64,000 nucleotides of DNA from Cellulosilyticum lentocellum DSM 5427 (GCF_000178835.2 NC_015275.1:641001-705000), one strand, 5' to 3'; positions 8,393-18,716 are shown, counted from the first letter of the stretch. Made by a program: numbers and translations. Notes: generated from the sequence alone by a model not told the origin.

Positions 8393-10177
8393 ATGAAATA
8401 TAGAAATGTTATAAATAATTTAAAGATAAGAAATAAGCTAGCTATCATTTATGTTTTTTGTGTTTTAATACCTGTCATTGTCACAAATTGGGTAGTAATA
8501 TCTGCTATAAAAAGTAATGTACGTAATCAAGAAGCAATCCGCATGCAAAATGTAATGGATCGTATAAAATATAATATTCAATCAGAAGTAGAGGGATGTA
8601 TTTCTATAGCCAGTAATTTATGTACAGATAAAGTGATTAATCAATTTTTAATAAGAGATTATACTTCTAATTTAGAGTATTTTAGTGATTATAAAACAAC
8701 ACTTCAAAATAATGTACTGAGGTATTACTATAACTCCCAAAAGATTAATCAAATTATTTTGTATACGGATAATGCTACTATTATCAATGGGGGAAGCTTT
8801 TGGAGGATTGATACTATCTTAGGTACGGAATGGTATAAAGAATTCGTGCATAGCGGAAAGGATATTTATTTAGCAACCTATTATGATGAAAAAAAGAAGT
8901 ACTTAGGTATACAAAGTGCGCCTCGTACTATTAGCCTTATTCAAAAACTAGATTATTTTGACACAGGAGTAATGGAAAAGTTTGTTAAGATTGATTTGCA
9001 GTATACGGCTATTAAAAATGAAATTTTAAATGAAAAAATAGACGGAGATATATACATATGTAATAAAGAGTACGTATTATTTTCTAATCAGATAGCTGAA
9101 AATGAAAGGAAGGCATTTTTACCTCAAAGTGAACTAGATATTAATCAAGCTACCTATCAAGATAACTTTAGAGTAGCTTCAGATGAATGGACAATTTATA
9201 TCATGCCCATGAAGATTGGAATAGGTAAAATGATTAAAGAATCTGAACAGATGGTGTGGTACTTAATTATGATTAATTTACTGTTACCAACTATTATTAT
9301 TACTCTTATTTCCAAGTCGTTTAGTGGAAGAATAAAATTGATGGAACTTTATTTTGAAAAGGTAAAGCAAGAAGAATTTCAATTAATAGAAGGAAGTGTA
9401 GGGGAGGATGAGATTGGGGATCTTATTAAAAGCTACAATGTAATGGTGCTTAAAATAAAGGAACTAATAGAGGTTGTTTTTAAAAAAAATGCAGAAAAAC
9501 AGGCATCAGAATTATCTAGAAAAGGTGCTGAATTAAAAGCTTTACAAAGTCAAGTTAATCCACACTTTATGTTTAATACATTAGAAAGTATACGAATGAG
9601 AAGTTTGCTAAAAGAAGAAAATGAGACAGCTGATGTAATAGAAGCATTATCTCAAATTCTGAGAAAATCCTTGTCGTGGAATAATGATTATATCTGTATA
9701 GAAGAAGAGATAGTTTTCGTTCAGCAATATGCAAACATACAGAAGTATAGATTTGGTGATAAGATATCTTTCAGTTTTTATGTTATGGAAGGATGTGAGA
9801 AGATTAAGATTCCAAAGCTAAGTATTTTAACCTTTGTGGAAAATGCGTGCATACATGGAATAGAGGGAATATCAAAATCAGGAATAATCTCTGTTGCTAT
9901 AACAAAGGATGAGGAAAATGTATTTATAGAAATTAGTGATTCTGGATGTGGAATGTCCGAGGAAAAACTCCGACTACTAAGGGAAGTATTAAAAGACCCC
10001 AATATAAATAAACTAAGTGAATGTAAGAGTACAGGGATGCTAAATGCGCTTATAAGAATGAATTTGTATTGTGAGAACACGCTTGTGTTTGATATAGATA
10101 GTGAACTAGGGCAGGGGACAGATATTATGATTCAAATGCCATTAGGGAAAATAGAAATAGAGGGGGAAAAAAGATGA
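8393..10177 (+). CDS. YesM-type sensor histidine kinase
   Basis: A 594-aa membrane kinase. TM1 is about residues 14-36, followed by an extracellular Cache-like sensor of about 245 residues, TM2 about 286-307, a HAMP segment about 308-360, and a His_kinase domain with the phospho-acceptor His391 in SQVNPHFMFNTLESI. The C-terminal HATPase has FVENACIHGIEG (N box) and DSGCGM (G1 box). GGGGGAGG precedes the ATG. Its last codons overlap the response regulator gene (ATGA), so the two are translationally coupled. In Firmicutes this class senses extracellular sugars or binding proteins and drives neighbouring sugar ABC operons. Here the obvious target is the importer starting at 12116. Confidence 0.95.
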   Translation: MKYRNVINNLKIRNKLAIIYVFCVLIPVIVTNWVVISAIKSNVRNQEAIRMQNVMDRIKYNIQSEVEGCISIASNLCTDKVINQFLIRDYTSNLEYFSDYKTTLQNNVLRYYYNSQKINQIILYTDNATIINGGSFWRIDTILGTEWYKEFVHSGKDIYLATYYDEKKKYLGIQSAPRTISLIQKLDYFDTGVMEKFVKIDLQYTAIKNEILNEKIDGDIYICNKEYVLFSNQIAENERKAFLPQSELDINQATYQDNFRVASDEWTIYIMPMKIGIGKMIKESEQMVWYLIMINLLLPTIIITLISKSFSGRIKLMELYFEKVKQEEFQLIEGSVGEDEIGDLIKSYNVMVLKIKELIEVVFKKNAEKQASELSRKGAELKALQSQVNPHFMFNTLESIRMRSLLKEENETADVIEALSQILRKSLSWNNDYICIEEEIVFVQQYANIQKYRFGDKISFSFYVMEGCEKIKIPKLSILTFVENACIHGIEGISKSGIISVAITKDEENVFIEISDSGCGMSEEKLRLLREVLKDPNINKLSECKSTGMLNALIRMNLYCENTLVFDIDSELGQGTDIMIQMPLGKIEIEGEKR

Positions 10178-11784
10178 TTAATGTATTAATTGTTGATGAT
10201 GAACCATTTATTCGTCAAGGGCTAAAGATTTTGATTGATTGGGAGGAATATGGATTTAAGATCACAGGAGAAGCAACAAATGGGAAGGAAGCAATAAGCC
10301 TTTTAGAAGACAATAATTACGACTTAATCATTACAGATATAAAGATGCCAGAAGTAGATGGAATAGAGTTAGTAGAACATATAAGAAATTATAAATCTAA
10401 GGACTTAAAAATTATTATTTTAAGTGGTTATTATGAGTTTGAATATGCTAAACAAGCTATTAGGTATAATGTAGTGGATTATATTTTGAAGCCAATACAA
10501 AAAGAAGAATTGATAAGGGTATTATTAGAGTTTAAAGAGGCATATAACAAAGAAATTAAAAGTGCAAAGGATAAGAAATATACTGAACAAATCGCGTTAG
10601 AACGTCATTTAAATGCATTGTGTTCTGGCATATATGGTCAAAGTGATATTTCATATGTAGAAGATAAATTACCATATTGTACTAATCTAAGATATATGAG
10701 TATAGAAATCAGCTTGAATGATGAAAAGTTTGAAAGGTTGAGTAAGGATGAAAGAAGAAAAGCACTTAAGGAATTTTGTGAGACGTTAAAATGCTATATC
10801 GCACCATATGAAAAGTATGCCTTTTTAGATGTAGACAAGCGTAATGAAATTTATGGTATTGGGTTTATATATACTAGAAATTTTTCTGCTCAAAAAAAGA
10901 TGAGTGAGAAAGAATATATTGTAGATTTACAAGAGTATATGAAGTCTAATCAAAAGTATAAGTTTAATGTCTATATTGGACAAAAGGTTAACCGTATTGA
11001 TCAAATTAGTGAGTCTTTTAAGTCAGCTATTATTGCTAAATCGTTTCAAAACTACAAAAATGATAAAGCCATTGCTTATTATGATGAGACGTCAGCGGTA
11101 AAGTCTAATACCTATGGTGTCAAAAAAGAGTATATGGATGAGCTCATTCATTATACTGAAGAAAATGTAGTAGATAAAATTGATGAATGTGTAGAAAAAA
11201 TCTATTTAAATTTCCAGGTACATAATATCAATCCAAAGATTATCAGTATAAATATTGATTACTTACTTTGTAGGTTTATTTATTTAGCTAAAGAATTAGA
11301 CCCAGATGTAGATCAGGAAGAAGTGTTACATTATATTAGTCAATGTGCTTTTGAAGAATCTGCAGTTAGAGGAAGTGCAAAACATTTTAAGGCTTTTGTA
11401 AAAGATTTTGCAAATTATTTAGCACAATTAAGACAAACCAATTCACATGGTGTGTTAAAAGAAGTAGAAAGAGAAATAGAAATGCATTATATGCAAAATT
11501 TAAGTTTAAAGTCATTGAGCGAAAAATATTATATTAATAGTGCTTACTTAGGACAAATTTTTAAGAAAAACCATGGTATTTCATTCAAAGATTATTTAAA
11601 TAATTACAGAATAGAAAAAGCGGGGGAACTTCTTATCAGAACTAATGATAAGGTTTGTAATATTGCTCAAATAGTAGGATATAACAATCTAGATTACTTT
11701 ATTAATAAATTTGTACGCTTAAAAGGAAAAACGCCTTTGCAATATCGTAAACAGTTTTTGAAAAAAACAAAAGAAGACTGTTAA
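10174..11784 (+). CDS. YesN-type response regulator with AraC helix-turn-helix
   Basis: A 536-aa protein. The receiver domain (about 1-120) carries the acidic pocket VDDE, phospho-acceptor Asp55 in ITDIKMPE and the conserved Lys in ILKPIQKEE. A middle region of about 300 residues has no clear family signature. The C-terminal AraC DNA-binding domain (about 435-536) has two helix-turn-helices, with LSEKYYINSAYLGQIFKK and IAQIVGYNNLDYFINKF. The start overlaps the kinase stop by four bases. It is the partner of the upstream kinase and most likely activates the sugar ABC operon 332 bases downstream. Confidence 0.95.
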   Translation: MINVLIVDDEPFIRQGLKILIDWEEYGFKITGEATNGKEAISLLEDNNYDLIITDIKMPEVDGIELVEHIRNYKSKDLKIIILSGYYEFEYAKQAIRYNVVDYILKPIQKEELIRVLLEFKEAYNKEIKSAKDKKYTEQIALERHLNALCSGIYGQSDISYVEDKLPYCTNLRYMSIEISLNDEKFERLSKDERRKALKEFCETLKCYIAPYEKYAFLDVDKRNEIYGIGFIYTRNFSAQKKMSEKEYIVDLQEYMKSNQKYKFNVYIGQKVNRIDQISESFKSAIIAKSFQNYKNDKAIAYYDETSAVKSNTYGVKKEYMDELIHYTEENVVDKIDECVEKIYLNFQVHNINPKIISINIDYLLCRFIYLAKELDPDVDQEEVLHYISQCAFEESAVRGSAKHFKAFVKDFANYLAQLRQTNSHGVLKEVEREIEMHYMQNLSLKSLSEKYYINSAYLGQIFKKNHGISFKDYLNNYRIEKAGELLIRTNDKVCNIAQIVGYNNLDYFINKFVRLKGKTPLQYRKQFLKKTKEDC

Positions 11785-12115
11785 TAGTTTGATAAATTAG
11801 ATTAATACATATTTATATAGTTTTTAAATGTTACATATAAAAGATTGAATAGAATAATAGTAAATAGTATATGAAATGATAACGGGTGAATGAGTTTGCA
11901 TTTAAATAATGGTTAAAAATACACAACTATATCAGGATATAAAATATAAAAATATATAGTTTGTATATATTTCTTATATAGTTTGTTGGGTTGAGGGGAG
12001 TAAGATAAATTGGTAACATTAACTTGTAAAGAAGTAGAGGATATATCAGAAAATAATATTCAGCAGGTGATGACTTAAAAGATGGTATATTTTAAAATTC
12101 GAGTGGAGGGATAAT
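11785..12115 (+). other. Regulatory intergenic region upstream of the sugar-importer operon
   Basis: This 331-base, very AT-rich gap has no plausible gene and no clear terminator after the response regulator. It should hold the regulated promoter and AraC-type binding sites, but I see no convincing -35/-10 pair. A GTGGAGGG RBS for the binding protein lies at its end. Confidence 0.5.
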
Positions 12116-13834
12116 ATGAAAAAGTTAAAATCTTTTGTAGCACTGCTTGGAGCAATGGGAATGGTAGCTTCATTAGGCGTAGGATGCGGCAATGATGGTA
12201 CAAATCAACCTACCGAGACAGCAAAAGAGGTTACAGCAAGTGCATCTGGTGAGAATACAACGACAGAGGCAAAGGACATTAAGGAATTCTCAATGTACAT
12301 AGCAATGCCTGGAACAGAAATACCAACAGACAACAGAGTATACAATAAAATTGCTGAAAAAATTGGCGCAAAAGCTAAGATTACTTGGTTAACAGGTCAA
12401 ACAGCAAAAGAAAGTATCGGAACAATGGTTGCTGGTGGCGACTATACTGACTTCGTTGTAGGCTCAGATGGTACGTCATTGTTAATTGATGCAGGAGCAC
12501 TTCTTCCAATTGATGAATACTGGGATAAATATCCAAATATCAAAAATTATTTATCTGAGAGTGATTGGAACAAGGTAAGATCAGAAGACGGTCATATTTA
12601 TTTAATTCCTCAGTTTGGAGTAGTTAATGGAAAAGATACTCAAACCTACCACAATGATGAAGCATTCTGGATTCAAATTCGTGTATTAGAGTGGGCAGGA
12701 TATCCAACAATCAAAACGGTTGATGAGTATTTTGATTTAATTGCAAAATATATGGAAGCTAATCCAACTATGGAAGGCGGACTAGAAAATATCGGATTTG
12801 AAATGATTTGTGATGACTGGCGTTACTACAGCTTGGAAAATCCTCCAATGTTCTTAGCAGGTTATCCAAATGATGGATGCTGTATTGTAGACCCAGAAAC
12901 CTTAACAGCATACAACTATAATACTACTGATATTGCAAAAAGATATTTTAATAAGTTAAATGAAGAGTACAAGAAGGGTATAATTGACCCAGAATGTTTC
13001 ACATTAAATTACGATCAATATATTGCTAAGATTTCTACAGGACGTGTATTAGGTTTAGTTGATCAATACTGGAACTTCCAAACTGCAGAACAATCTATTG
13101 AAACACAAGGACTTTATGATAACGCTTATGTGCCATTACCACTTGTAATGGACGAGGGCACAGAACCAAAATGGCACAGTGGTTATTCACTTGACGTATC
13201 AAATGGTTTAAGTATTACAACTAGCTGTAAAGATCCTGAAGGTGCATTCCAAATGATTGAAGATATGCTTTCACAAGAAATACAAACATTAGTATGGTGG
13301 GGCGAAGAAGGTATCGACTACATGGTAGGTGATGATGGGGTATTTTATAGAACAGAAGAACAAAGAGCGAAAGCTTTAGATAAAGAATATCTTATAAACG
13401 AATTATGTAACTCAGGTTATTCTTACTTCCCACATTATGTTGGTATGAATTTAGATGGTATTAATGCATATGCACCAAACTTCCAACCAGGTGAGTACTA
13501 TGATGGTCAATCAGAGGCTAAGAAAAAAGTGATGGATGCATATGGATATAAAACATTTGCAGAATTCGTAAATGAAGCTGGAGAAAACTCTGATTGGTAC
13601 CCAATGTGGTCTTATTCAAACACTTGGACAGCTGATACAGATTACGGTTTAGCTAAAGTAAATATGGATGAAGTAAAACATGAATGGCTACCAAAAGTAA
13701 TTATGTCAGACGATTTCCAAGGTGCATGGGATCAATATATGTCAGTTCTTGGTGAGAGAGTAGATATGAAGGTCTATGAAGATGCACTCACAGCTGAAGT
13801 AAGAAGAAGAGTTGACGTTGCACAAGGTAAATAG
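12116..13834 (+). CDS. Sugar-binding lipoprotein of an LplA-type ABC importer
   Basis: A 572-aa extracellular solute-binding lipoprotein. The lipobox LGVGC places the acylated cysteine at residue 24, followed by a Thr/Glu-rich tether. The mature part fits the large carbohydrate-binding proteins (family 1, LplA-like) that pair with LplB/YtcP permeases and YesMN regulators. Many surface Trp/Tyr residues (for example FWIQIRVLEWAGYP, WYPMWSYSNTW) suit stacking against sugars. A hairpin terminator follows it, before the permease genes, a common way to produce excess binding protein. Xylooligosaccharides or aldotetraouronic acid are inferred ligands from the neighbouring GH8 and GH43 enzymes. Confidence 0.93.
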   Translation: MKKLKSFVALLGAMGMVASLGVGCGNDGTNQPTETAKEVTASASGENTTTEAKDIKEFSMYIAMPGTEIPTDNRVYNKIAEKIGAKAKITWLTGQTAKESIGTMVAGGDYTDFVVGSDGTSLLIDAGALLPIDEYWDKYPNIKNYLSESDWNKVRSEDGHIYLIPQFGVVNGKDTQTYHNDEAFWIQIRVLEWAGYPTIKTVDEYFDLIAKYMEANPTMEGGLENIGFEMICDDWRYYSLENPPMFLAGYPNDGCCIVDPETLTAYNYNTTDIAKRYFNKLNEEYKKGIIDPECFTLNYDQYIAKISTGRVLGLVDQYWNFQTAEQSIETQGLYDNAYVPLPLVMDEGTEPKWHSGYSLDVSNGLSITTSCKDPEGAFQMIEDMLSQEIQTLVWWGEEGIDYMVGDDGVFYRTEEQRAKALDKEYLINELCNSGYSYFPHYVGMNLDGINAYAPNFQPGEYYDGQSEAKKKVMDAYGYKTFAEFVNEAGENSDWYPMWSYSNTWTADTDYGLAKVNMDEVKHEWLPKVIMSDDFQGAWDQYMSVLGERVDMKVYEDALTAEVRRRVDVAQGK

Positions 13835-13864
13835 AAAAATCAAATGGTAAAAAAATAAGAACAG

Positions 13865-13906
13865 GGGGGCTCTTTATAGGTGATATTAATTAAGAGTCCC
13901 CTTTTT
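13865..13906 (+). terminator. Intra-operon terminator between binding protein and permeases
   Basis: A 10-bp stem (13865-13874 with 13892-13901, one G-U pair) followed by TTTTT. No separate promoter is obvious before the permease gene, so it probably acts as a partial terminator that lowers permease relative to lipoprotein mRNA. Confidence 0.8.
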
Positions 13907-13958
13907 GTTTGCAATAGAGAATATAAACTTATAAGTGGACATTAAAGGAGGAGGAAGT

Positions 13959-14945
13959 ATGAGTAGGCAGGCTCAGGTTCAATTAAATAAAGGGATAGGC
14001 AAGCCAAAAGCACAAAAGACAGTAGAAGCGAAACAGAGAATATCTTGGAGTGAAATAAAGAAACAAAAGCAATTGATTCTTTTATCACTACCTTTTCTAA
14101 TCTATGTTATTATTTTCAACTATGCACCATTAGCTGGGTGGGTTATGGCATTCCAAAATTATAAGCCAGCCAAGGGATTTTTTGATCAAACATGGGTAGG
14201 GTTTGCTAAATTTAAACAATTATTCTCAAATGATGTATTTTTAGGGGTTATTAGAAATACGTTAGCTATGAGCTTGATTAATTTAGTATTAGGTTTTGTT
14301 TTTTCCATAGGATTTGCCCTTTTATTAAATGAATTAAGAAATGTAAAAGCTAAGAAATTTATACAAACGGTTTCTTACTTACCACACTTTTTGTCTTGGG
14401 TTATTGTAGTAGGACTTGTATTTCAGGTAGTTTCAATGGATACAGGTATTCTCAATCAGCTATTACTAAAATTACATATTATAGATAAGCCCATTAACTT
14501 TTTATCAGAACCTAAATACTATTGGGGAATTGTAGGTATAACTAATGTATGGAAGGAAACAGGATGGGGTAGTATCATCTACTTGGCTGCAATTACAGCT
14601 ATTAATCCTGAACTTTATGAAGCAGCAGCTATTGATGGCGCTGGTCGTTTCAGAAAAATCCTACATGTAACCTTACCAGGTATTAAATCAACAATATTCA
14701 TCCTTTTAATTATAAACATTGGAAATATCTTAAATGCCGGATTTGATATGCAATATCTATTAACAAATGGTTTAGTTCAAAAGGTTTCTCAAACTATTGA
14801 TATTTATGTTCTTAGATATGGTATTAGTTTAGCAGATTATTCATTAGCGACAGCAGCGGGTATCTTTAAGAGTGTAGTTAGTATTGTCTTAATTTTCCTA
14901 GCTAATAGATTTGCTAAGGCTGCTGGCGAAGAAAGATTATTCTAG
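13959..14945 (+). CDS. Sugar ABC transporter permease, LplB/YteP type
   Basis: A 328-aa inner-membrane permease. I chose the ATG at 13959 because GGAGGAGG lies just upstream; an earlier in-frame Met at 13935 has no RBS. Six hydrophobic segments are visible from about residue 35 on (first around LILLSLPFLIYVIIFNYAP). The cytoplasmic EAA loop that contacts the ATPase reads YEAAAIDGAGRFRKILHVTLP. Together with the next gene it forms the heterodimeric pore. No ATP-binding subunit is encoded nearby, as is typical for this class, which uses a shared MsmK-type ATPase from elsewhere in the genome. Confidence 0.95.
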   Translation: MSRQAQVQLNKGIGKPKAQKTVEAKQRISWSEIKKQKQLILLSLPFLIYVIIFNYAPLAGWVMAFQNYKPAKGFFDQTWVGFAKFKQLFSNDVFLGVIRNTLAMSLINLVLGFVFSIGFALLLNELRNVKAKKFIQTVSYLPHFLSWVIVVGLVFQVVSMDTGILNQLLLKLHIIDKPINFLSEPKYYWGIVGITNVWKETGWGSIIYLAAITAINPELYEAAAIDGAGRFRKILHVTLPGIKSTIFILLIINIGNILNAGFDMQYLLTNGLVQKVSQTIDIYVLRYGISLADYSLATAAGIFKSVVSIVLIFLANRFAKAAGEERLF

Positions 14946-14958
14946 AGGAGGAATTGAG

Positions 14959-15855
14959 ATGAAGACGCAATCATTAAAAAAGCAAAAAATGGGAGATAAA
15001 GTTTTTGATGTAGTTAATATGATTATTTTAGCATTGTTTACATTAATCATACTTTATCCCATAGTCAATACAATAGCATACTCTTTTAACGACGGAACAG
15101 ATGCATTAAGAGGCGGCATTTATCTTTTGCCAAGACAATGGTCATTGCAAAATTATAAGACAGTATTTAATAAAGAATTATTACCTACTGCAGCCAAAAT
15201 ATCTGTATTAAGAACAGTCATCGCAACAGTATCTCAATTATTTGTTACATCTTTATTAGCATATATCTTAAGTAGAAAAGAATTTATTTTCAAAAAGCAA
15301 CTCTCATTTATATATGTGTTAACCATGTATGTGAATGGAGGATTAATTCCAACATTCGTTTTATATAAAAATCTTGGATTGACCAATAATTTCTGGGTTT
15401 ATATTATACCAGGTATGGTAAGTGCTTTTAACATGATTGTTATTAGAACATTTATGAATGGATTACCTGATAGTCTAGTTGAGTCAGCCCAAGTAGATGG
15501 AGCAGGACATTTCACAATTTTTATGAAGATTATTTTACCATTGTGTAAGCCAGTACTTGCTACAGTTGCATTATTTATTGCAGTATGGCAATGGAACTCA
15601 TGGTTTGATGCAATGCTTTATAACCGTACAGCAACTAATCTTACAACATTGCAGTATGAGTTAATGAAACTTCTTTCTTCTGTAATGAATCAAGGAAGTA
15701 ATGCTGAAGCAATGAAGAATGCGGGCAATACAGTATCTCCATTAACTATGCGTGCAGCAACAACCGTTATAACAGCTCTTCCAATTGTATGTTTATATCC
15801 ATTCTTACAAAGATATTTTGTAACAGGTTTAACCATCGGAGGAGTAAAAGAATAA
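14959..15855 (+). CDS. Sugar ABC transporter permease, YtcP type
   Basis: A 298-aa second permease. The ATG at 14959 has GAGGAGG upstream; the longer frame from 14911 overlaps the previous gene without an RBS. It has hydrophobic helices, LYPIVNTIAYSFNDG near the N-terminus, and the EAA loop VESAQVDGAGHFTIFMKIILP. The C-terminus VTGLTIGGVKE is typical of the family. It starts 13 bases after the LplB-type gene, and its stop codon overlaps the GH8 start by one base (TAATG), so transport and intracellular hydrolysis are translationally coupled. Confidence 0.95.
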   Translation: MKTQSLKKQKMGDKVFDVVNMIILALFTLIILYPIVNTIAYSFNDGTDALRGGIYLLPRQWSLQNYKTVFNKELLPTAAKISVLRTVIATVSQLFVTSLLAYILSRKEFIFKKQLSFIYVLTMYVNGGLIPTFVLYKNLGLTNNFWVYIIPGMVSAFNMIVIRTFMNGLPDSLVESAQVDGAGHFTIFMKIILPLCKPVLATVALFIAVWQWNSWFDAMLYNRTATNLTTLQYELMKLLSSVMNQGSNAEAMKNAGNTVSPLTMRAATTVITALPIVCLYPFLQRYFVTGLTIGGVKE

Positions 15856-16976
15856 TGGAGTATATTAAAAAAGACAACTATCCTAATTTATTTGAAGCAT
15901 TAGGCTACGATAAAGAATTAATAGAAGATAGGCTTAATCAAATTATTAATACTATTTTTTATGGCTCAGAGGACGAGAGGCTCTATCATTTGGTAGAAGA
16001 TGATATGGGATATATCTTGGATACTGGAAATATAGATGTACGTACAGAAGGTATGTCTTATGGAATGATGATCTGTGTACAAAGAAATATGCAAAAAGAA
16101 TTTAATTGTCTGTGGAAATGGACAAAAACTTATATGTGGCATAGTGAAGGAGACAATAAAGGTTATTTTGCGTGGTCTGCTTCTCCAGGAGGAAAAAGAA
16201 ATTCTGAAGGTTCAGCTCCAGATGGTGAAGAGTATTTTGCAATGGCCCTATTTTTTGCAGCACATAGATGGGGGGATGGAGTAGGTATTTTTAACTACAC
16301 GAAAGAAGCGCAGAACCTTCTTCATGAATGTCTCCATAAAGGTGAAGATGGGAGAGGAAACCCTATGTGGGAGCCTACCAATAAGCTGATTAAGTTTGTC
16401 CCAGAACTTGATTTTACAGATCCATCTTATCATCTACCACATTTTTATGAACTATTTGCTTTATGGGCTAATGAAGAAGATAGAGACTTTTGGAAGGAAG
16501 CAGCTAGAGCTAGTAGAGAATTTCTAAAAAAAGCTTGTCATCCTGAAACAGGATTAGCACCTGAGTATAGTGATTATGATGGAAGACCAAGATACGAGGA
16601 AGGGCATGGATACTATTATAGTGACTCCTATCGTGTAATTGCTAATATTGGGCTTGATTATGCTTGGTTTGGCAAAAGTGAATGGGAAAGTGAATGCGCA
16701 GACAAAATTCAAAAATTCTTCTGTGATACAGTGAAAGATAATGCAGAGTGTGTTTATGAAATTGACGGCACAATTATAGATCAGCCTGCTTTACATCCAG
16801 TGGCAATTATAGCTACTAATGCCATGGGTTCTTTAGCTACCAAGGGAAAATATAGTGAGTTATGTGTTCAAAGGTTTTGGAAAACGCCACTCCGAACTGG
16901 AGAAAGAAGGTATTACGATAATTGTTTATATGCATTTGCCTTTCTAGCCTTAAGTGGTAACTATAGAATATGGTAA
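15855..16976 (+). CDS. GH8 reducing-end xylose-releasing exo-oligoxylanase (Rex)
   Basis: A 373-aa protein with no signal peptide, so cytoplasmic. It starts at 15855, where ATG overlaps the permease stop, with GGAGG in the end of the permease gene. The general acid Glu65 lies in DVRTEGMSYGMM, and the family base region is in YYYSDSYRVIANIG. The similarity is to the GH8 subgroup that trims xylose from the reducing end of xylooligosaccharides (EC 3.2.1.156). The position directly behind the importer and before the GH43 gene agrees with processing imported oligomers. A terminator follows at 16992-17022. Confidence 0.9.
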   Translation: MEYIKKDNYPNLFEALGYDKELIEDRLNQIINTIFYGSEDERLYHLVEDDMGYILDTGNIDVRTEGMSYGMMICVQRNMQKEFNCLWKWTKTYMWHSEGDNKGYFAWSASPGGKRNSEGSAPDGEEYFAMALFFAAHRWGDGVGIFNYTKEAQNLLHECLHKGEDGRGNPMWEPTNKLIKFVPELDFTDPSYHLPHFYELFALWANEEDRDFWKEAARASREFLKKACHPETGLAPEYSDYDGRPRYEEGHGYYYSDSYRVIANIGLDYAWFGKSEWESECADKIQKFFCDTVKDNAECVYEIDGTIIDQPALHPVAIIATNAMGSLATKGKYSELCVQRFWKTPLRTGERRYYDNCLYAFAFLALSGNYRIW

Positions 16977-16991
16977 TCAGCTAAATAAGAA

Positions 16992-17022
16992 GGGCAGTAG
17001 ATATCAATACTGTCCTTTTTTT
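16992..17022 (+). terminator. Terminator after the GH8 gene
   Basis: GGGCAGTA paired with TACTGTCC (one G-U pair) followed by a seven-T run. It may be partial, because related genes follow on the same strand. Confidence 0.8.
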
Positions 17023-17098
17023 ATAAATAGAAAATTCAAGGAAAATGAAGGATGAAAGATGAAGAATTGTTAATTTATGAACGTAAAGGAGCAATAGC

Positions 17099-18655
17099 AT
17101 GAGAAACTTTTCTAATCCTATTTTGCCAGGATTTTACCCTGACCCATCTATATGTAGGGTTAATGAGGACTATTATCTTGTGACATCAAGTTTTGCTTAT
17201 TATCCAGGAGTGCCTATTTTTCATAGTAAAGATTTAGTGAATTGGAAACAGATTGGGCATGTGCTTGAAAGAAGTAGTCAATTACATTTAGAAGGAGCCG
17301 AGCACTCAGGTGGCATTTATGCGCCAACGCTAAGATATCATGAAGGTATTTTTTATATGATTACAACGAACATATCAGGTGAAGGAAATTTTTATGTTAC
17401 GGCCACAAGACCGGAAGGACCTTGGTCAGATCCTATTGTGCTAGAAGCAGAGGGAATAGATCCAAGTCTATTTTTTGATGAGGATGGAAGAGTTTATTAT
17501 GTAGGAACAAGGGAAAAACCAAAAGAAGTTTCCAGGTATTATGGAGATAATGAGATTTGGTTACAGGAATTAGATATAAAACAAGGAAGACTAATAGGCG
17601 AAAAGTATGTTTTATGGCAAGGCGCTTTTAATAATGCGGTATGGCCAGAAGGACCTCATCTTTATAAAAAAGATGAATACTATTATTTAATGATAGCAGA
17701 AGGTGGAACAGGTCATGAGCATTCTATAACAATAGCTAGAAGTAAACAGATTATAGGACCCTACGAAGGAAATCCTGCAAATCCAATTTTGACACATAGG
17801 CACTTAGGTAGGCATTATCCCATTGTTAATGTAGGACATGGAGATTTAGTACAGATTCAGGATGGTACATGGTGGATGGTTTTGCTAGGATCTAGGCCTT
17901 ATGGGGGCTATTATAGGAATCTTGGGAGAGAGACCTTTTTGGTAAATGTTATTTGGGAAAATGGATGGCCTATTGTTAACGAGGGAAAAGGCATTGTAGA
18001 GGAAATGAGTAAGGCACCAGACTTACCTTGGTTTGAGGTGATGCCCGAAGATGCATGTACTCATTTTATAGGAAGTGAATTAAGTGATAAATGGATTTCT
18101 CTTAGAGGACCAAAAGAAGACTTTTGTAGCTTAGGAGCTAGGGAGGGGTATCTTAGAATCAAGTTAAGACCAGAGAGCATAAAAGAATTGGTTCATCCAA
18201 GTCTTATATGTTTAAGGCAGCAGCATCAAGATTTTATAGTCAGTACATTATTAGAATTTACTCCGGATACTATAAATGAAGTTGCAGGCCTTGTGCTGAT
18301 TCAAAATGAAAGATATCACTTTAGATATGAGTATGGTATGCAGCAAAGTGATACGGTTATTAGGCTTATAAAATGTGAAGTAGGAAAAGATAAGTTAATA
18401 GCTGAAAGTCAATTTAGTGATTCACCAATATGTATGAAGATAGTAGGGAGAGGGCAAAATTTTAACTTTTATTATGGCAGTGATCCTGAACAGATGTATG
18501 AGTTGGTAACAGGTGTGGATGCAAGCATATTAAGTACTGATAAAGCAGGAGGTTTTGTTGGAACTTGTATAGGTATGTATGCAAGTAGTAATGGAAAGAT
18601 GAGTAAAAATTATGCGGATTTTGGTTGGTTTGAATATAAAGGTAATGATAAGTAA
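17099..18655 (+). CDS. GH43 beta-xylosidase / arabinofuranosidase
   Basis: A 518-aa cytoplasmic five-bladed beta-propeller glycosidase with a C-terminal beta-sandwich. The catalytic triad is visible: base Asp15 in PGFYPDPSICR, pKa-modulating Asp121 in GIDPSLFFDEDG, and acid Glu184 in VWPEGPHLYKK. The early LVTSSFAYYPGVPIFHSKDL and the length fit the XynB-like GH43 subgroup (subfamily 11 or close) that cleaves xylobiose and xylooligosaccharides from the non-reducing end. An AAAGGAG RBS precedes the ATG. It complements the upstream GH8 enzyme, which attacks from the reducing end. Confidence 0.93.
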   Translation: MRNFSNPILPGFYPDPSICRVNEDYYLVTSSFAYYPGVPIFHSKDLVNWKQIGHVLERSSQLHLEGAEHSGGIYAPTLRYHEGIFYMITTNISGEGNFYVTATRPEGPWSDPIVLEAEGIDPSLFFDEDGRVYYVGTREKPKEVSRYYGDNEIWLQELDIKQGRLIGEKYVLWQGAFNNAVWPEGPHLYKKDEYYYLMIAEGGTGHEHSITIARSKQIIGPYEGNPANPILTHRHLGRHYPIVNVGHGDLVQIQDGTWWMVLLGSRPYGGYYRNLGRETFLVNVIWENGWPIVNEGKGIVEEMSKAPDLPWFEVMPEDACTHFIGSELSDKWISLRGPKEDFCSLGAREGYLRIKLRPESIKELVHPSLICLRQQHQDFIVSTLLEFTPDTINEVAGLVLIQNERYHFRYEYGMQQSDTVIRLIKCEVGKDKLIAESQFSDSPICMKIVGRGQNFNFYYGSDPEQMYELVTGVDASILSTDKAGGFVGTCIGMYASSNGKMSKNYADFGWFEYKGNDK

Positions 18656-18716
18656 AATTTGATTGTTAGATTTGCTTAAGGTAAGAAATGACGGATTAAA
18701 AATAGGGGGAATACAG

